A stretch of 17,195 nt of DNA from CAYRZL01 sp964428795. GTDB taxonomy: Bacteria; Bacillota; Clostridia; Lachnospirales; Lachnospiraceae. The position numbers and the translations under genes were made by a program. The stretch is taken from NCBI GenBank assembly GCA_964428795.1, contig CAYRZL010000060.1, positions 1 to 17,195 of the forward strand, given 5' to 3'. Below are positions 15,422-17,195 of the stretch, piece after piece (the first letter of the stretch is position 1; each line of letters begins with the position of its first letter). Below the pieces are notes generated by a model. It saw nothing but the letters and a program-made list of their open reading frames with translations. It ran no database searches and was not told where the DNA came from.

Positions 15422-17195
15422 ATGAGTAAAAACAGATATAAAATCATATGTTTGAGTCTGACAGCAGTATTGGCTCTGAGTCTGGCAGTCTCAGCTTGCA
15501 CTACAGAATCCGAACCGGACCAAACGCAGAGCGCCGGTGACGAAGAACAGGTATCAGACGAAGCGCAGGTATCAGACGGGGAGCAGGCGGCTGGCGATAG
15601 AGAGGCAGGCGCGGGTGCGGCACAAACCTCCGGCAATCAGGCGGATAAAGAGGAAACGGTGCATATAAAAGCGGATGCGTCGGGAAAAGCAGAGAAGATC
15701 ACGGTGGAGAGCCTGCTGAAAAATCCGGGAGAAGGGGAACGGATCATGGATTTTTCAACCTTGGATGATATTAAAAATGTAGAGGGCGATGAAGAATTTA
15801 CACAGGAAAGTGACGGAACGCTTCTGTGGGATAATCACGGGGAGGATATTACATACGAGGGTACTTCTGACGCAGAGCTTCCGGTGTCTGTATCCGTGGC
15901 TTATTATCTGGATGGAAAAGAAATGACCCCGGAGGAGATTGCCGGAAAGAGCGGAAATGTCAGGATCCGTATGGATTATGAGAATCATGTGTCCCAGACG
16001 GTAAAAATCGACGGAACACAGGTGGAGGTGAAGGTTCCCTTTGCTGCCATATCCGCTGTAGTTCTGCCGGAGAATACATTTTCCAATGTGGAAGTTACAA
16101 ATGGGAAGCTGATTTCGGTGGGAGATCAGCAGGCGGTTATCGGTTATGCCTTTCCGGGTCTTGCAGATAGTCTTAAGCTGTCAGAGTATGAGAAGGCAGA
16201 GGACATAGAGATTCCGGAGTATGTGGAAATAACAGCTTATGTACAGGACTTTGAATTAGATTTCACAGCAACGATGGTATCAAACGGTATATTTGAGGAA
16301 ATCGAAGAGGAAGATCTGGAGGATCTGGAAGAAATGACAGATTCCACGGAAGATCTGGAGGATGCATCCTCCGAGCTGGCAGAGGCTTCCGGCAAATTGT
16401 TACAGGGAGCGGAGACGATGCAGTCCAGTCTCGCCGGTTATATTGAGGGCGTCAGCCAGGTAAATAAAGGAACGACAGCTCTGGTGGACGGATTGAAGGA
16501 GTTGAATGGGCAGAAGGAAGCTCTGGTGTCGGGGGCAGAATCGCTGAAACAGGGAATAGAGGATCTGCATACCGCTCTTACCCGGTCAGATTTTGCAGGA
16601 CAGGTCCAGACGCTTGCCATTCAGATGGCATCCTACGGGCAGTCAGTGCAGTCTTTGGTCACCGGCGCCGCAGAGGAAATGTCAAAAGCAGATCTGTCAG
16701 AAGCGGAGCGCACTGCCACGGAGAAAGCAAGAGAACAGGCGAGAGCAGCCGCGGAGGAAATACTGGCAGATATGGATGGAGTGACAGAAGAAGAGAAAAC
16801 ACAGATTCTGGAGCATATTTCCGGAAGTATTGATGTGTCGGGGACTACGCAAGAGGCGCAGAGGCATCTCGCACAGGCTCAGTCTGCCTTGAGCCGGATC
16901 CCGGCATTTGACCAGACGACAACAGGTCTGACTGACAATGGGGATGACAGTGCGGATTTTGGCAGGCTGCTGGATGGTCTGGAGCAGTTGAAGAACGGAA
17001 GCGGACAGCTTGCAGAGGGAATCACTGCCTTTTCGCAGGGGATCGGACAGCTTTATGAGGGGGCTGCAGCCTTGCAGGAGGGAACACAGACACTGTCAGA
17101 TTCCGGTACGGATCTGAAGGACGGAATGGAAGTGCTGAAGGATGGAATGGGGACTTTCCGGGAGGGCATGTATACCTTTAATAAAGAAGGGATTC
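15422..17195 (+). CDS. LxxG-repeat lipoprotein, YhgE-like (partial, runs off the window)
   Basis: An open frame from the ATG at 15422 to the right edge (591 codons, no stop). AGGAGG at 15409-15414, overlapping the permease stop, is the ribosome site. The N-terminus is a lipoprotein signal (ALSLAVSAC, Cys26), then an acidic Gln/Ala/Gly-rich linker to about residue 75. Residues 80-300 form a mixed domain of unknown family (SGNVRIRMDYENH, DGTQVEVKVPFAAIS). From about 320 the chain is helical with repeated LxxG steps (LVDGLKELNGQKEAL, and again 510-591: LLDGLEQLKNGSGQLAEG). This x3-Leu-x2-Gly pattern is known from YhgE/Pip and clostridial LxxG proteins. Unlike YhgE it starts with a lipobox. It may be the extracellular adaptor or substrate-handling arm of the exporter. 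The C-terminus, possibly with membrane segments, is outside the window. Confidence 0.85.
   Translation, partial: MSKNRYKIICLSLTAVLALSLAVSACTTESEPDQTQSAGDEEQVSDEAQVSDGEQAAGDREAGAGAAQTSGNQADKEETVHIKADASGKAEKITVESLLKNPGEGERIMDFSTLDDIKNVEGDEEFTQESDGTLLWDNHGEDITYEGTSDAELPVSVSVAYYLDGKEMTPEEIAGKSGNVRIRMDYENHVSQTVKIDGTQVEVKVPFAAISAVVLPENTFSNVEVTNGKLISVGDQQAVIGYAFPGLADSLKLSEYEKAEDIEIPEYVEITAYVQDFELDFTATMVSNGIFEEIEEEDLEDLEEMTDSTEDLEDASSELAEASGKLLQGAETMQSSLAGYIEGVSQVNKGTTALVDGLKELNGQKEALVSGAESLKQGIEDLHTALTRSDFAGQVQTLAIQMASYGQSVQSLVTGAAEEMSKADLSEAERTATEKAREQARAAAEEILADMDGVTEEEKTQILEHISGSIDVSGTTQEAQRHLAQAQSALSRIPAFDQTTTGLTDNGDDSADFGRLLDGLEQLKNGSGQLAEGITAFSQGIGQLYEGAAALQEGTQTLSDSGTDLKDGMEVLKDGMGTFREGMYTFNKEGI

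Overview
The window looks like chromosomal DNA of a Gram-positive gut clostridium, most likely a Lachnospiraceae member (Blautia/Dorea/Roseburia-like). Supporting signs are strong GGAGG-type ribosome sites, Gram-positive lipoprotein signals, a class 1B dihydroorotate dehydrogenase with a PyrK partner, a Lys/Ala-rich DUF6465-type protein, NGWWY-type cell-wall repeats and LxxG-repeat surface proteins. Every convincing gene lies on the + strand. The family assignment is inference; there is no rRNA or tRNA to anchor it.

Region 1 (1-6474) is a cell-surface block. It begins with the tail of a transglutaminase-like protein. Next come an AlgI/DltB-type membrane O-acyltransferase (MBOAT), an AlgX/AlgJ-like DHHW protein with an apparent Asp-His-Ser triad, a lipoprotein with three DUF348-like units and a G5-like domain, and a 759-residue secreted protein made of aromatic wall-binding repeats capped by a second transglutaminase-like domain (Cys674, His710, Asp725). 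The genes are close, one pair overlaps by ATGA, and no terminator is visible inside the block. They may form one unit that O-acylates a surface polymer and displays transglutaminase-fold proteins.

Region 2 (6475-7179) holds one small Lys/Ala-rich histone-like gene with its own extended -10 promoter, a long leader containing seven copies of a 14-bp tandem repeat, and a clear terminator.

Region 3 (7178-11385) is a pyrimidine operon, pyrC-pyrF-pyrK-pyrD, making and using dihydroorotate and decarboxylating OMP. Its leader can fold into two mutually exclusive structures, one of which hides the pyrC ribosome site. No PyrR-type binding loop was seen. pyrE, pyrB and pyrR are absent from the window.

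Region 4 (11458-12180) is a MntA/HepT-type nucleotidyltransferase-HEPN toxin-antitoxin pair lying directly after pyrD and ending in a terminator.

Region 5 (12281-17195) is an exporter operon: promoter, a perfect 16-bp palindrome as likely operator, an ABC ATPase, a large FtsX/MacB-type permease, and a lipoprotein with LxxG repeats that runs off the window's end.
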